From positions 1 through 36,391 of the forward strand of contig FWCC01000031.1 in the NCBI GenBank assembly GCA_900169235.1: a DNA stretch of 36,391 nt, in the 5' to 3' direction. The stretch is from Zarea fungicola. Taxonomy: Eukaryota > Ascomycota > Sordariomycetes > Hypocreales > Cordycipitaceae. A program made the position numbers and the translations under genes. The stretch's first letter is position 1. Each line of letters opens with the position of its first letter. Shown here one piece after another: positions 9,609 through 21,606 of this stretch. The notes under the pieces are model-generated. The model made no database searches, was not told the origin of the DNA, and worked only from the letters and a program-made list of their open reading frames with translations.

Positions 9609-11775
9609 ATGCCACAAGGTTCAGTTACGAGGCATCCGACTTTGGGCCAGCCAACGACAGTTGCGAACACCGCAATTGCACCAGTCCAAAGCACGGCCAC
9701 AACAACCTACACAGGATCGACAGTCCCGCTGTCAGTAGCTCGTCGACAACATATTCATGCCGTTGAAAGAGATAATCGGCCAAGAAAGGAGGGGTGGGTC
9801 ATTGTTCGCGAAGGGGGGTTCATGCAGTCGTGGAAACAACGATATATGATCCTGCGTAATGAATGGATTGACTTTACGAAGGCAGAAGATGGGAAAACAA
9901 TATATACTCTTTTTTTGAACGAGGTTATGGGCATTGGTCGTGCCGAAACAGGTATTCCGACCATTGAGATTCGGCGAAAGATTGAGGGGTCATCAACAAG
10001 CCCAGGCGAAAAAGAGGAGTCGCTCAAGCTTCTGCACATCAGAGTCAAGTCGGAAAAGGAGCTCTACGCATGGATAGATTTTATCCATATAGCATGTCCT
10101 GGCCTTGGCGGTGTCAGCAACCCTACCAATTTCTTTCACGAGGTTCATGTCGGATTCGACGCCGCGGCGAAGCAATTCATCGGCCTGCCGCAAGAATGGG
10201 TGCAGCTGCTGAGTACGTCCGCGATTACAAAGGACGATTATGCACGAAACCCGCAGGCTGTAATTGAGGCGGTTGACTTTTATGCCGATTTGCAAAATCA
10301 GTCGGATAATCCAAGCGAATATCTTGCCCTTGCGCCAACAAAGATTGAGCGCCTAGAGAAAGACTTGCCTGCCGTTGATCCCCAAGCTGCGCCAGTTGCT
10401 GAGAGAGCTGCAACCACTACGAAATTGAGACCAAAACCCCAAGTGCAGGCTGAGGTAGACCCTGGTCTCCCTCCACCACTCGCCCCTACCTTATTACCAA
10501 TTGTGCCAGTTGGTGAATCCGAGGTGGAGGCACCACAGCCCTTTGGAGCCAGTGCCGAGATTAGCAAGCAACCAGCCCAAAGACATGAGTCGCACGTATA
10601 CCATGCGCCAGAGGCTCAACACAATTCTGGCCAACTACCTCGAGAGGCGGCAAGGAAACAGGAGCTGGATGCGCTTCCAACCACTGTAACTCCATTGGAT
10701 ATTCCGTCACGGCGCCGACAGGCTCTCCGGCACGTTACAACTTCGGAAGCAGAACTCCTGGCCAAATTGCGTCCACTAGTTTCGGATGAAGATCCGACAA
10801 CATGCTACCAAAAGCACAAAAAAATTGGTCAGGGTGCATCTGGATCTGTTTACGTTGCAACTGTTCGACCCACTGCAACTGGCATTGCCCAGCAGCTTGC
10901 GTCGACAAAAGGACCCCAGCTTCGTGTTGCGATAAAAGAAATGAGCCTGGCCCGCCAGCAACGCAAGGAAGCGCTTGTTGATGAAATTTCCATCATGAAA
11001 GAAAGCCAGCATAAAAATGTTATCAACTTTTTGGACGCCTTTCTTGTAGGCAACCGGGTGCTCTGGGTTGTGATGGACTACATGGATGGGGGTGCCCTAA
11101 TTGATTTGATTGATAACAACCCCCAAATACATGAGCGGCACATTGCTACCATTTGTCGCGAGGTAAGTGAGACCCCATGTTGTCGATTCTTAGAGGCTGA
11201 TCCTTCACAGACCTGCCTGGGCCTGCAGCACTTGCATTCAAAACAAATTGTGCATAGAGATATTAAGAGCGATAATGTTCTGATCGACGCCAGGGGCAGC
11301 ATCAAAATCAGTACGTGGCTTCATTGTTTTTATTTGCAGAAGTTGGCATTGTCTTATCTTATTACCTCCGGCAGCCGATTTTGGATTTTGTGCAAAACTT
11401 ACAGCACGCCGATCGAAGCGTGCCACAATGGTCGGCACAACGTACTGGATGGCGCCAGAAGTCGTGAAGCAAAAGCGATATGGATACAAGGTTGACGTCT
11501 GGTCCCTGGGCATCATGGCTATTGAGATGGCGGAGCTCGAGCCACCATACATGGACATGGAGCCAATGCGCGCTCTTTACCTCATTGCGACCGGGGACAC
11601 GCCGCCACTAAGACACCCGCAGCGCCACAGCGCGATGTTCAAGGACTTCCTGGAGAGGTGTCTGGTTGTGGACGCGACGCGACGAGCTTCGTCAGATGTA
11701 CTGTTAGATCACAAATTTCTCCGGTCTGGAGGCCACACAAGCGAGCTTGTGGAACTCCTTGCATTTAAAAAGTAG
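9609..11775 (+). CDS. Cla4-type p21-activated protein kinase (PH-CRIB-kinase)
   Basis: Exons 9609-11162, 11211-11310 and 11375-11775 give 684 residues. In order there is a PH domain (about 59-165), a CRIB/PBD for Cdc42/Rac GTPases (about 169-227; [15 protein letters not shown]), a Pro/Ala-rich linker, and a Ser/Thr kinase domain from about 400. The kinase has the GQGASG loop, the VAIKE lysine (about 443), [11 protein letters not shown] (restored by the second intron) and [12 protein letters not shown] domain before CRIB marks the Cla4/Skm1 branch of PAKs rather than Ste20. These kinases act downstream of Cdc42/Rac in polarity, septation and hyphal growth. I chose the ATG at 9609 because of its GCCGCC context. 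S. cerevisiae Cla4 is longer (842), so this could be the main Cla4 or a shorter paralogue. Confidence 0.93.
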
Positions 11776-12871
11776 GCGGGCGGTGAAAGACGAAGGAGCT
11801 GCAGCTTGCTCAATTACACGGTCAAAGTTTGCAGCCAACGTCGCGTCCCGCTGCTACCAGTGTGCTTTATTACCCGCATCTCTGACACCGCTCTGACTGG
11901 GTCCGCATTTCTCTTCACTACCAAAATGATCTACCAAACCTAGCTACGCAGTCAGCCACGATAGTCAGGGCAACGCCAGCCCCCTGGTAGCTGGCTTAAT
12001 GTGGCGGTAGTGTCACGCTGTTAGGCTTATGCGCAACAGGAACCTCATAGCTCTTCCCATTTATGGATTATCTCTTCTCTCTGGCCGCATAATGACCGAA
12101 GACGTGATAAATCTCTCACTGCAGTTTGAATGCATCGGCTCTTTCGGTGTTATTACTGGCAGAACTACTTGGGGCCATTGTCATTTGTCTTCACACCTCC
12201 GCAAATTAGATGGGATGGATATATAATAGACCGAATAGCTGGCCGAAGTTGAGCAAATTTCGGCTTATGTATCTGCAAATCAGGTCCAAATCCCTTAACC
12301 CTAAGTGGGTGCCTTCCGCGTCGATAAAGTTGGTGTGGTATGCAACAATTGATGAGGAAAGACCGATACTCCGCGATGCACCTCTGTAGATGTGAGCTTC
12401 GAAGTTTTGATTAACACTTTCAAGGAGAACTGCGCCACGTGAGCCAAAGTGTGTCAGCCCTTTTCCTTTCCCCATTATCACCACTGCCGAATCACCTGCA
12501 CCAATGCAGAATGGAGCATTCGGACTGGAGAAGTCGGGCCGGTTGTTAGCCCCGTTCGTCCTGGTGGCGTAATGTGAGCTAAAATCGTGGGGAATGCCCG
12601 AACTTCTTTTTGCAATTTCTCTTAGTTTTTAAATTCTTCCTACTGATGTTTGTAGGTCATCTCGCGGGGTAAGAGGGCCGCTTTGCGTGAAATTGTAAGC
12701 CAAACTAGTTCCTCACCCAAAGAGGTTCTGGCGGGATGGGCGATGGATGGTCTTCCAAGGTAACATCGTCGCAATAGCGGCGAGAGCCCAATCGATAATC
12801 TATAAGACTCCCTGGCTTCCTCTATCATGTATTAGAGCGCATCCTTGCTAAGGAGCTTGAAAAATTAAAAA
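11776..12871. other. Intergenic, no gene recognised
   Basis: About 1.1 kb between the kinase and the glucanase. Short open frames on both strands (for example 12206-12484 minus) have no recognisable domains, signal peptides or splice-supported extensions. A CTATAAG motif near 12799 lies about 70 nt before the glucanase ATG and may be its TATA box. Confidence 0.5.
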
Positions 12872-15800
12872 ATGTTGTGCCTACTGTCTTGCCTCTCATT
12901 GGCAGCCACTGTTGCTGCTGGCGTCGTGCATGGACCAAGTGGTAAAGCTATTTCTAGTCAGGAAGATAATGGCCATAGTACTCTCAAACAACGAGGAGTC
13001 TTTAGCCCAATATCAACGAGTTCCCCATTTGGGCTTGCTGGAGGACAGATTGCCTGCGACGCAGCGCCAGTGAGCTCCTTCTTCGCTGGTCTCCAACCAC
13101 CGGTATGTTAGAGAAACCAACATCAACGCAGACTGATGTATCACTATCTAATGCCCCGATTCAAGTTTCCAACAAATTCATGGTGGGCACCATTTGCTGC
13201 ACCGCCTGGCACTGGGGCGGCGGCTGGCCCTTTCCCCTATCAGTCGTCCCTTGACGGTTCCGGTGTCAACTTTGGCCTCAGTACAAACCGTCAGTTTGAT
13301 GGCACATCGATTAAACAACCAGTGCAAATTGACTGGCACGCGTCATTCACCGAGCATTCTGGAACCTTTGCAAACCACAAGGCGACAAGTTTCGACACGC
13401 AGGCGGTCACCGTCCAGTACTTCCAAAATGGCGCCACAATGGACTCTTATCTCGTCCCAGGCTCCCCGTTCCTGACGTTCAAGTATACCGCTGCTACACC
13501 TCTTCTCAATACTGTAAACGGTATCAAGAGCTTTAATGGGCAAGCTCTTGCAGTGGGCAGTTCTGGTAAGGATTTGCACAGCGGTCAGCGTGGCCTGCGC
13601 TAATCAGATATGACTGGATAGTAAGCGCGACCGGAACAACTTTTACTGTCGTAGATACTAAGGGTACAACGTACCTCATTTACGCCCTGTCATCTATTAC
13701 TCTCACTGCCAAGGCCGACAGTTCCAATTCGGGCAGTATCCGTGCTGGTGGTCAATTCACAGGTGTCCTTCGTCTGGTTATGCTTGCCAACCAAGGGCAC
13801 AAAGCACTTCTTGATCAGTACTACAAGACATACCCTACTTCAGTCGGCATTGATTACTCCTTCACAGACGTCGATGGGACACTCATCTTCAACTGGTCTA
13901 CACAGGGAGACGGCTCGCCACTTCTTATGCTCACCTGGCCTCACCACCGCCAGGCACTGCAAAGTCCCAACTATCCTCCAACAAGCTCGCTCGCTTACCT
14001 GACAACAAAGGTTGGTCCATGTAGAACAAGCTAGAAAAGAATTGCTATTAATGGAGAATAGGGTTGGATGTACCCAGCTATCGGTAATCAGTGGCGCATG
14101 AAGTATGCCACTCCAAATATTAGCTGGAACCCACCACGGCCACTCGACAACTCCTGCGCATCGTCAGTCAATAATGGCCTTGCGTACGAAGTTGGCCAGC
14201 TTGACCCATCCAAAGCTCCTGTTCCTGGCGATTTTTACTTCTGGGGTGGCACGCTAGCCGCCCAGGCTCGCCTTGCCCTCATTGCGTGAGTATTTTCTTA
14301 GGCCATACGAAAGCAGACACTTACACTACACAGGGACTCACTTGGCCGTCCTGACCTTGTCACCAAAGTAGTGACGTATTTGAAGACATCTTTTGAATAT
14401 TGGTTCCATTCTTCGTCAACAGTTTTGCCAGCGTATGAGACTGCCTGGGGTGGTGTTATCAACAAAGCTGGCGCCAACAACACTTGGGTTGACTTTGGTA
14501 ACGGATACTACAACGATCACCACTTCCATTATGGCTATTTCCTCACTGTTGCTGCTGTCATTGCCAAGTTCGATGGCAATTGGCTGAGCCAGCATCGAGA
14601 CTATATCAACTTGTTTGCCCGGTACGTCCAACGCGCCAGAAGCCTAGTCTGCCACTGAACGGAATTCTAACATATTGCAGTGACATCATCAACCCATCAA
14701 CACAGGACCCTTACTTCCCTGTCACACGGTGTCGGGACTTTTTTGCAGGCCACTCATGGGCATCGGGTATTGCCAACGGAGCTGGCAGCAGAGATCAAGA
14801 ATCATCGGGTGAGGCTATCAACGGCTACTACGGTGCGCTGCTCTGGGCCTCAGTTGCGCTCTCCCAAGACTATGTCAACTACGCTAAGCTGTTACTTGCC
14901 TCGGAGCAGCAGGCAGCCGCCGCTTATTGGCATATGGACCCAAACGAAAATCAAAATGACCGTGATATTGCGTACCCTGAGCCTGCAGTGAGACAGCTCG
15001 TTTCGATGGGTAATGTGATGGACTACCAGTCCGGTGCTTGGCTTTTCTGGGGCAGTCAAAAGGTTGAGATTGCTGCTATTCAGATTCTTCCAGTGACTCC
15101 AGTCAATGAGGTACGCATCTGTGTCATAATGTTACCAATAACGGGTTAACTGATGCTGTATTAAATAGGTGCTCTATGACTCTACCTGGGTTCAGAACGT
15201 TTGGAGCTACACCATGCCTGAGCTAGTAGACCCAACCATCGGCGACGAATGGTACTTGGTGTCCCTTCCAGATTTGCGGACACAACAATGCTAACATGCG
15301 GCAGGAAATCCGTTATTATTGCAGCGTACGCCAACAAAGATCCGCAGACCGCTGCCGAGTGGAGCTCAAAGCTTACAACATGGGGTACGACAGACTTCTG
15401 TATTCCTTCCACTTTGCAATGTATTAACATTTTCTTTCCACAGGCTCTGGCAATACGTATACAAACGAGTTGCACTTTATCGGAACGCGCCCCAACCCCT
15501 CGGGCCGTCCCATCTGCGGCACGCTCCCGCAGAACCCCTATGGCAACTTCAAGATTCAAGCTATCTCCAATAACAAGTTTGTCAGCGCTTCAGCCAGTAG
15601 CCCAAACCTCGTTGCCACGGCCAATGACCAGGGTAGTGGCGCCACGTTCAAGAGCGCCTACCTGCCTAACTCGGGCACTCTCCAGCTCGTGAGCAGCAGC
15701 CAGTTTGTGACGGCGGACCAGTCAGGCACGGGTACCCTCGCTGCCGCACGGGCTGTCGCCTCGGCTTGGGAGGCCTTTGTCATCCGCCAGAAGGTCGGTG

Positions 15801-15931
15801 CTGCGACTGGAGTGTACACGATCAAGGCGGCCAGCAACGGGCTGTGGGTAATTGTGGCAGCTGATGGCTCACTTGTGAATAGCGGGACTACTGAGACTGC
15901 GGGTGCGGGCTTCCGCTTCGTTGCTGCTTAA
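12872..15931 (+). CDS. Secreted endo-1,3-beta-glucanase, GH81, with C-terminal beta-trefoil
   Basis: Nine exons: 12872-13102, 13166-13565, 13622-14010, 14062-14285, 14334-14621, 14681-15110, 15169-15251, 15305-15384 and 15444-15931. Together they give 870 residues with every junction in frame. A signal peptide (MLCLLSCLSLAATVAAG) is followed by the GH81 domain starting at PTNSWWAPF. Family motifs include NDHHFHYGYF (14512-14541) and DQESSGEAINGYYG (14793-14834), whose glutamates correspond to the catalytic region of GH81. These enzymes cleave internal beta-1,3-glucan bonds for wall remodelling, autolysis or attack on other fungi. The last exon (about residues 715-870) is a beta-trefoil, fascin-like or ricin-like, perhaps carbohydrate binding. 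Introns are 48-63 nt; the 14011 donor (GTTGGT) is weak but frame continuity supports it. Confidence 0.94.
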
Positions 15932-16479
15932 CTTTTGAGAGATGACTTGTAGATTGATAGAATCGAGGCGCAGCATCCAACCCTAGACATGTGAGCAGGT
16001 TGATAATTGTCGAACAAACGAAGCCACCCGTGCATCGGAATTGGGCGGTCAATAAACCATGCTTTGTATATTTGGGCGAGTCAACACAGTGACCTTTGAT
16101 CCTTCGCACCCCTCAAGGTTCTGCACTAAGCATGCCGTGATGAAAAATTTCTTGTCTTTCCATCTTCAAAAAGGAATGCTTTATGACTTGTACCATGTGG
16201 GAAAAGTCTCAAAGGTACAGACAATTTAGTAATGTCTCATTTTTTTGGAGCTTCAAGCCCCACAGTTGCTGTCTGTTGGGCTTCTTATCCCAGCCTCTTT
16301 ATCTCCTTAGCATTCCCCCCACCCCACGACAACACTGGAAGAGAAGAATCCCCTCACTGGAGGCATAAAGCCGAAACCCTTAATTTACTCGCTAAGCAAT
16401 AGTCTCGAAAAGGGACTAGAAAGATTATGCTGTTAGCCATTCGCTTTAACTCTGCAACACCCTACAAATCGTTAGTACA
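15932..16479. other. Intergenic, no gene recognised
   Basis: About 550 nt holding the glucanase 3' end and the promoter of the ankyrin gene. No conserved motif or supported ORF seen. Confidence 0.5.
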
Positions 16480-18102
16480 ATGGAGTTGGACGGCTTACCT
16501 CCAGAGCTTATCTACCTACTGGCAACAATGCTAGAGATTCGCGAAATATCAGCGCTTGTACGTACATCAAAGCACTTTGGCATACTCAAAAGTGGACTAT
16601 TGGCAAAGGGCATGACGCAGAGCGGCAATCCGATCAAATGGGCCGCAAGCAGGGGTGACCTGGGCCTCGCGGCGCGAGTCCTGGACGAAGACACAAGTAC
16701 CAGTTGCCGCAGCACTGCTAATACCACCACACTTGTGAAGACGGCATGGATCCACCACTATGAGGATGCTTTTCTCGAAGCAGCCAGCAAGGGCCAAGTC
16801 GACATCATCAAGCTGCTATTGGACCGATTGCCGGTGCTGAATCCAAACTCAGTCACAACATTACACGAGCAGACAGCTATCTGGCTTGCCGGGCTCTACG
16901 GTCATGTCAAAGTGATCCGCGTGCTCATTGAGAGCGGCCGCGCCGACCCCAACTGGACCGATTTGTATGGCCAAACGGCTATGCGCATGGCCGTCGAGAC
17001 GCACGAGCCTGATGCTGTTCGGACGCTCCTCCAACTCGGCGCCGATCCCATGGTGCCTGACCTTGATGGGACTCTGCCGTCTAGTCGAGCTGCTTATTTC
17101 GGCCACACCGACATCCTCGAGATCTTCGCAGATCACGATGTGAGTCTCGTCAAGTCCCCGCAAACTGACGAACTTCGCTGGGCGCCGGTGCACTACGCCG
17201 TGCGAGGAGGCCGGCTGGATGCCTTGAAGGCGCTCGCTGGCTGGGGGGCAGACCTTACAGCGAGAGACGAACGCGGTGACACGCCGCTCTCCTTGGCGGT
17301 GTCAGATCAGAACATCGACGTCATTGAATTCCTTCTAGAGCAGCCCGGTGTCGCCGACGGTGTCCGCGTCCCTAACGCGGGCGGGACACTAATGCTTATT
17401 GACGCAGTGCGGTATAATGCGGACGCGGAGGTCATCAACAAGCTAATCGCAGTTGGCGGTGCTGATCCGAACACGGTGGATCTCGCGTCGGGCATGTCCG
17501 CCCTGGCGATTGCAGTACACAACGACTCCGATCAGTCGATCCCGGCACTGATGATGGCTGGTGCAGACCCGAATCAACGTGATGCCGCTACTGCCAATCT
17601 TGGTGATTCGGATACGCTTTGTAGGACGCCGCTCGCAGCCGCGGCCGCGCGAGACGATGATGGGGAACTGATAGCGCTTTTTCTAGATCAGAGCGGCTGC
17701 CCTGTAGCCCTGGACTTGAACGTCGCGGATACAGACTGCTCGCCGCTCGCCTGTGCGATCCGTGCGGGTAATTGCGGTGCTGTACATGCGCTAATAAACT
17801 CGGGTCGTGTGGATCTCAACATGGTGTATTTGATACCGGAAGACCAGCTGGCCGACATGCCGCCTGAAGCAGCCGCCGTTGCGGAGGCGAGAGTCCGTGG
17901 ACCAGCGCTATTTATCGCTATACAAAAATGTCATATAGAAATTGTCAAAATACTGCTTGCGGCCCAGGGGATTGATCTTGGAGCTTGCGACCACCTTGGC
18001 AGGTCATTGGTGGCGGCAGCTTCTGACAGCGGCGAGCAGAGACTTGTGGATGCAGTGAAAGAGGGCTGTATTTTAGGTGAAGGGCAATCTCCAATATTTT
18101 AA
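16480..18102 (+). CDS. F-box-like / ankyrin-repeat protein
   Basis: A single-exon gene of 540 residues. The N-terminus (about 1-40: LDGLPPELIYLLATMLEIREISALVRTSKHF cut into its parts LPPELI, ISALVRTSK) fits an F-box helix pattern, the Skp1-binding module of SCF ubiquitin ligases. From about residue 48 to the end it consists of ankyrin repeats with clear signatures: AASKGQVDIIKLLL, GLYGHVKVIRVLIESG, DERGDTPLSLAV and QKCHIEIVKILL. Several central repeats are degenerate. Fungal F-box/ankyrin proteins form large expanded families, and most have no known substrate. There is no signal peptide, so it is probably cytosolic or nuclear. The coding sequence is relatively GC-rich and shows no lesions. 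Confidence 0.88.
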   Translation: MELDGLPPELIYLLATMLEIREISALVRTSKHFGILKSGLLAKGMTQSGNPIKWAASRGDLGLAARVLDEDTSTSCRSTANTTTLVKTAWIHHYEDAFLEAASKGQVDIIKLLLDRLPVLNPNSVTTLHEQTAIWLAGLYGHVKVIRVLIESGRADPNWTDLYGQTAMRMAVETHEPDAVRTLLQLGADPMVPDLDGTLPSSRAAYFGHTDILEIFADHDVSLVKSPQTDELRWAPVHYAVRGGRLDALKALAGWGADLTARDERGDTPLSLAVSDQNIDVIEFLLEQPGVADGVRVPNAGGTLMLIDAVRYNADAEVINKLIAVGGADPNTVDLASGMSALAIAVHNDSDQSIPALMMAGADPNQRDAATANLGDSDTLCRTPLAAAAARDDDGELIALFLDQSGCPVALDLNVADTDCSPLACAIRAGNCGAVHALINSGRVDLNMVYLIPEDQLADMPPEAAAVAEARVRGPALFIAIQKCHIEIVKILLAAQGIDLGACDHLGRSLVAAASDSGEQRLVDAVKEGCILGEGQSPIF

Positions 18103-19383
18103 GAGAGCGGGCGATAGAAGAAAGAAAAATGAATGGGGGATTCAAGTCCGTAAGCTAATACCTCGCGGGGTTGAATGGCAACCCCTCACACGGGGCTTGC
18201 TAACTACACCCTTAAATAATGCAGTCCCTAAGCATCGGGCTTAAAAAGGAAAGCGCCAACAAACCAAAATTCAAATTCAGGAGAGCAATAGCGTTTATAG
18301 CTAACTGTTCGGTCTGCATTGTCGGCTACGGGCTTATGACTTGATGTTGGTTGCTGGTTGCTGTGAAAGATTGGCCAGGTAGCGCCGCCTACTGCAATTT
18401 TTTATCTCTTTCTAGTGTAGATATCTGCAAATAATAACTTGCTACGATTTTCTCGGCGTCTACGCCAAATTACAGAGTCTTCTCACATTGCCAAGCTGAG
18501 ATTGATGTGTGTGGCCTACGCCTCGCACACAGAGGGTTTAAACTGTCGAGATTCTCGCTTCCGTAATAAAGAGACAAAGCCTAAAGCCTTGCAGTGAAAA
18601 TTATTGAGAGCGGGAATGCTCTTACAATATAAGTAATATCTATTTAATAACGCAACCCGGTATGATTGCCAGCGAATTTGGCCGAGGAAATTTTCGAAGC
18701 AGTTCTCTCTTTATGCAGAACTTAGCGTTGTCGAAGAAAGGTAAAATCTGATGAATTTTCATCCTGTTCCCCTCCCATAAGTAAGCTTCTCTTCCCATCG
18801 ACCTGAGAGATATGCGGAGAGAGGTCGCTGCGTCCGAGCTTCTTCGAAGCTAAAACCACTGTTTCTAGCACGTGAAGAAATTGACCATGAAAGTTCCCTA
18901 ATAAGGAACTACTCTCGTTCCCTAGGCGTAAATTGGGAATGGCATAAAGAGAGTAAATTAGACTTACGCTACACCTCCCTTGACCAGAGTTGTGTAGCTC
19001 AACGGTCGCTGAGATCAAAATCCGAGCCCTTTGCCCGCCAGGCAAGACGCGGAGCATATTCTGGCTTGTTTATCCACCAAACATTGGATCTTGGCGGTAT
19101 TACACAGCTGTATAGCTCCTTTGGAATTGGAAGCGCCGAATTCACTAACTGGAAGCCATGCCGGATCACATATACGAAACGGATAGTCAGATTTGCGGGG
19201 AAACAATATTAACAGAGACAAGACTTTCTTTATATTGTTCAAAGTCATTTCATTAGCAAAATATGAGCGTAGGATCATGAGCTGGAGATACGACGGCGGC
19301 GGCAATGTAACTTTGTCTGGTTCCTATACCGGTACGCATTCATTAGCTTCGGTGTTGAGACCTATTGCAACAATTCTTACTGT
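18103..19383. other. Intergenic, no gene recognised
   Basis: About 1.28 kb. Two minus-strand open frames (18722-19057 and 19015-19305) have no recognisable domain, no convincing signal peptide and no obvious exon join. They may be chance frames or decayed sequence. Confidence 0.45.
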
Positions 19384-20105
19384 TCAACAACTATCACGAC
19401 GGACAATTACATTCCAATTATCTTTGGCAAAGGCTTGCCCAGACACCAAGGTAGCGGACTGAGTCCCTCCCGGATAAAACGCGCAGTGGTCTTGCAGCAC
19501 CTGTGCTCCGTCGGCGATATCGCCGAAAGAACCCAAAGTTTTGGATTGATGATTCTTGAATTGTGTTAGTATTACTTCCAACTGGGGCGGCATTTGGACT
19601 TACATCATTGCACCACCAGATTGCTGAATCATACGAGCAGCTGACACGGCCGCAGTTCCCTGGACCTGCTCCATTTACTGGGCGGCCTTGGACACCCCTT
19701 AGGTATGATACTCCATGCCTGATCTCAGCCCAGAGGCAGGCAGGCCAGCGACCCCCGCAAAAATAGCTGGAGAGGTTAAATGATCGCTTTTGAATCGAAG
19801 ACCCCAAGTCAGCATTACCTCGAGTCTCTTTCTCTGCGAGGTAATGGGTATCCCAGTCAGGATTAAGTTTAACAAGTTCTGCATGAACCTCTTCAATTGT
19901 GCCGCTCAAATTGACCAATGGACCTCCTGGGAATACTTCAACCTCCCATTCAGGCACAAAGGTCCCATAGTTTGGAAGTGGAGCCGTAAGAGAAGCCAAG
20001 GCCTATATTGAGTTTTTCATTTAGTTTTCTATATTCGGAAATCGGCGCAAAGATACATACCGGCGCGCAGATAGCTAGAGACAAGGCTAAAGTGGTGGTT
20101 CTCAT
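19384..20105 (-). CDS. Secreted cysteine-rich protein with KR-processed propeptide (paralogue A)
   Basis: Minus-strand exons 20105-20061, 20002-19604 and 19554-19384 give 204 residues. Introns are 58 nt (GTATGT...ATATAG) and 49 nt (GTAAGT...ACTAAC...CAAG). A signal peptide (MRTTTLALSLAICAPALA) is followed by a propeptide containing FVPEWEVEVFPG and NPDWD, then a Lys-Arg at 87-88 that looks like a Kex2 site. The predicted mature protein is 116 residues with seven cysteines and the motifs GNCGRVSCSY, IWWCND, VSGQAF and NWNVIV. I recognise the layout from fungal secreted proteins of unknown function. Effector or antagonistic roles are possible but not shown by sequence. The paralogue at 21607 is divergently transcribed and has the same two intron positions and phases. 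Confidence 0.85.
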
Positions 20106-20124
20106 GATGTCCCACAGAGATAAG

Positions 20125-20156
20125 GATGTTAGAAGAAAATGATGTTAGAAGAAAAT
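20125..20156 (-). repeat. 16-bp perfect tandem duplication in leader of paralogue A
   Basis: GATGTTAGAAGAAAAT (plus strand) occurs at 20125-20140 and again at 20141-20156, 20-51 nt upstream of the paralogue A start codon, between its TATA box and ATG. Confidence 0.9.
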
Positions 20157-20213
20157 GCTGGGATTAAGTTAGTAAGTAAAACCAGCATACTTGCCGTGGT
20201 AGGATTTGGCCAA

Positions 20214-20221
20214 CTTATATA
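20214..20221 (-). promoter_or_regulatory. Probable TATA box of paralogue A
   Basis: The minus strand reads TATATAAG here, about 110 nt upstream of the ATG at 20105. Position and sequence suit a strongly regulated secreted-protein gene. Confidence 0.5.
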
Positions 20222-21505
20222 GCAATTCTTGAAAATTGAAGGCGGAAGAGGGACGGAAAAGAAAAACCCCCCAGCGCCAGCTTCAAGGGTTTGCTAAAAG
20301 TCGAACAAACGAAGAGATGATGAGGCCGCAATGCCGCATAGCCGAGAGAAAGTCTCCGAGAGAAAGTTGCCGAGAGTTCACTCAGTTCCCACCTTTTGAC
20401 CACTTTGATAGGGATCATCTGCGCTTTTGCAATGCTGTCGTGTTCGGAAGTACATGGCACCTCCTTACAAATTGTTAAACTCAATTCGTATCTATCCTCT
20501 ATAGCATATCAAGGTAGAGCGGGGTGTATTGGTAGCTATCGTTTGAACAGCGGCTTCATTTTCAGCGCGTTGCCGATCCTGGCAATATCGGTAATGTTAA
20601 ACGAACACTCAGTGTGGCTAGGGATCTTTGGCCGCTATGTAAAGACCTTTCATTCAGCCCTGCGGCCACGGACCACTTCTAGCGTCTGATTGGACGCACC
20701 CTTTTAAAAAGAGTCCATACTTGGCCGAGTCGGCGCGACGGACTATCAAATCTATAAGCGATTGTAAAAGGCTCAGTGACAAATGATGAGATTGAGAAAT
20801 AATCTATTACTATGTTTATAGAGGCCAAGGACCATTCTCGAATAAGATGCCTTGGGTGGAAACTCGTCATTATGCGTCAATATTTTTTCTAGTCATGACG
20901 ACATAGCAAGAGTGATACTGATGTGAGCTGCATACGACGAGCCGTGATTGGTGGCTTCATTGGGCGGAAGCATTTTGCATGACTGCACCAGTGACCAATT
21001 TCTGTGTTCTAGAACTCACTAGGATTCGATCAATGCTTTGTTCTCGAAATAATATTCATACTATAATTGAATCTCTCGTTTTGCGCTGTCAGAAACTCGC
21101 CGGCGCACTTTGCAATCTGGACTCTGATTTGATGGATGCCCTCACTTGCGATATGAACGAACAATAATCCGGGCTGTTTACTCCGGATTCGACCTCGGCC
21201 ATTGCTTACTGTGGCTAATTGATTTCGGGTTTTGCTCATAATAGTTGTATTTATTCTTTCCGAAAAGTCAGCGCTAGACACTATATTAAAACGCCTGGAT
21301 TCAGCTGCTGCGGCTAATGCAGTTAAATGTTCCGGCCGCATGCAGGAACTTCTAGTGCGACTGCTGCTTTATGTATGCTCATGAACCTCCTTGTCAAGCC
21401 TGATTTCTCTTGGCTGCTCTATAATCTAGTCACAGTATATTCCCCGCATGTACATGTTAAAATTGTGAAGTAGCGGTTTGAAGGTCCGTCGCCACCTCCC
21501 AGCCG
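20222..21505. other. Shared divergent intergenic region of the secreted paralogues
   Basis: About 1.3 kb between the TATA boxes of two divergent genes. Short open frames have no recognisable content. It would hold any shared upstream regulatory sites, but I could not assign a specific factor motif. Confidence 0.5.
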
Positions 21506-21515
21506 TATATATATA
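21506..21515 (+). promoter_or_regulatory. Probable TATA box of paralogue B
   Basis: TATATATATA about 92 nt upstream of the ATG at 21607, just before a CT-rich leader. Confidence 0.5.
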
Positions 21516-21520
21516 GCAAG

Positions 21521-21552
21521 CTTCCTCCTACTCCAGCTTCCTCCTACTCCAG
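21521..21552 (+). repeat. 16-bp perfect tandem duplication in leader of paralogue B
   Basis: CTTCCTCCTACTCCAG occurs at 21521-21536 and 21537-21552, followed by a diverged start of a third copy (CTTTCCTG). It is a pyrimidine-rich tract between TATA box and ATG, as is common around fungal transcription starts. Confidence 0.9.
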
Positions 21553-21606
21553 CTTTCCTGAACGAACCCCTTTAAACCATCTGCCATTACACCACTAGCT
21601 TTGAAA

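Noticed and set aside
12206..12484. 92-codon minus-strand frame
   Set aside because: Composition is ordinary and no family or start context supports a gene; lies in a promoter region.
18722..19305. Two overlapping minus-strand frames that could be exons of one gene
   Set aside because: I found no splice pair giving a sensible domain or signal peptide across them.
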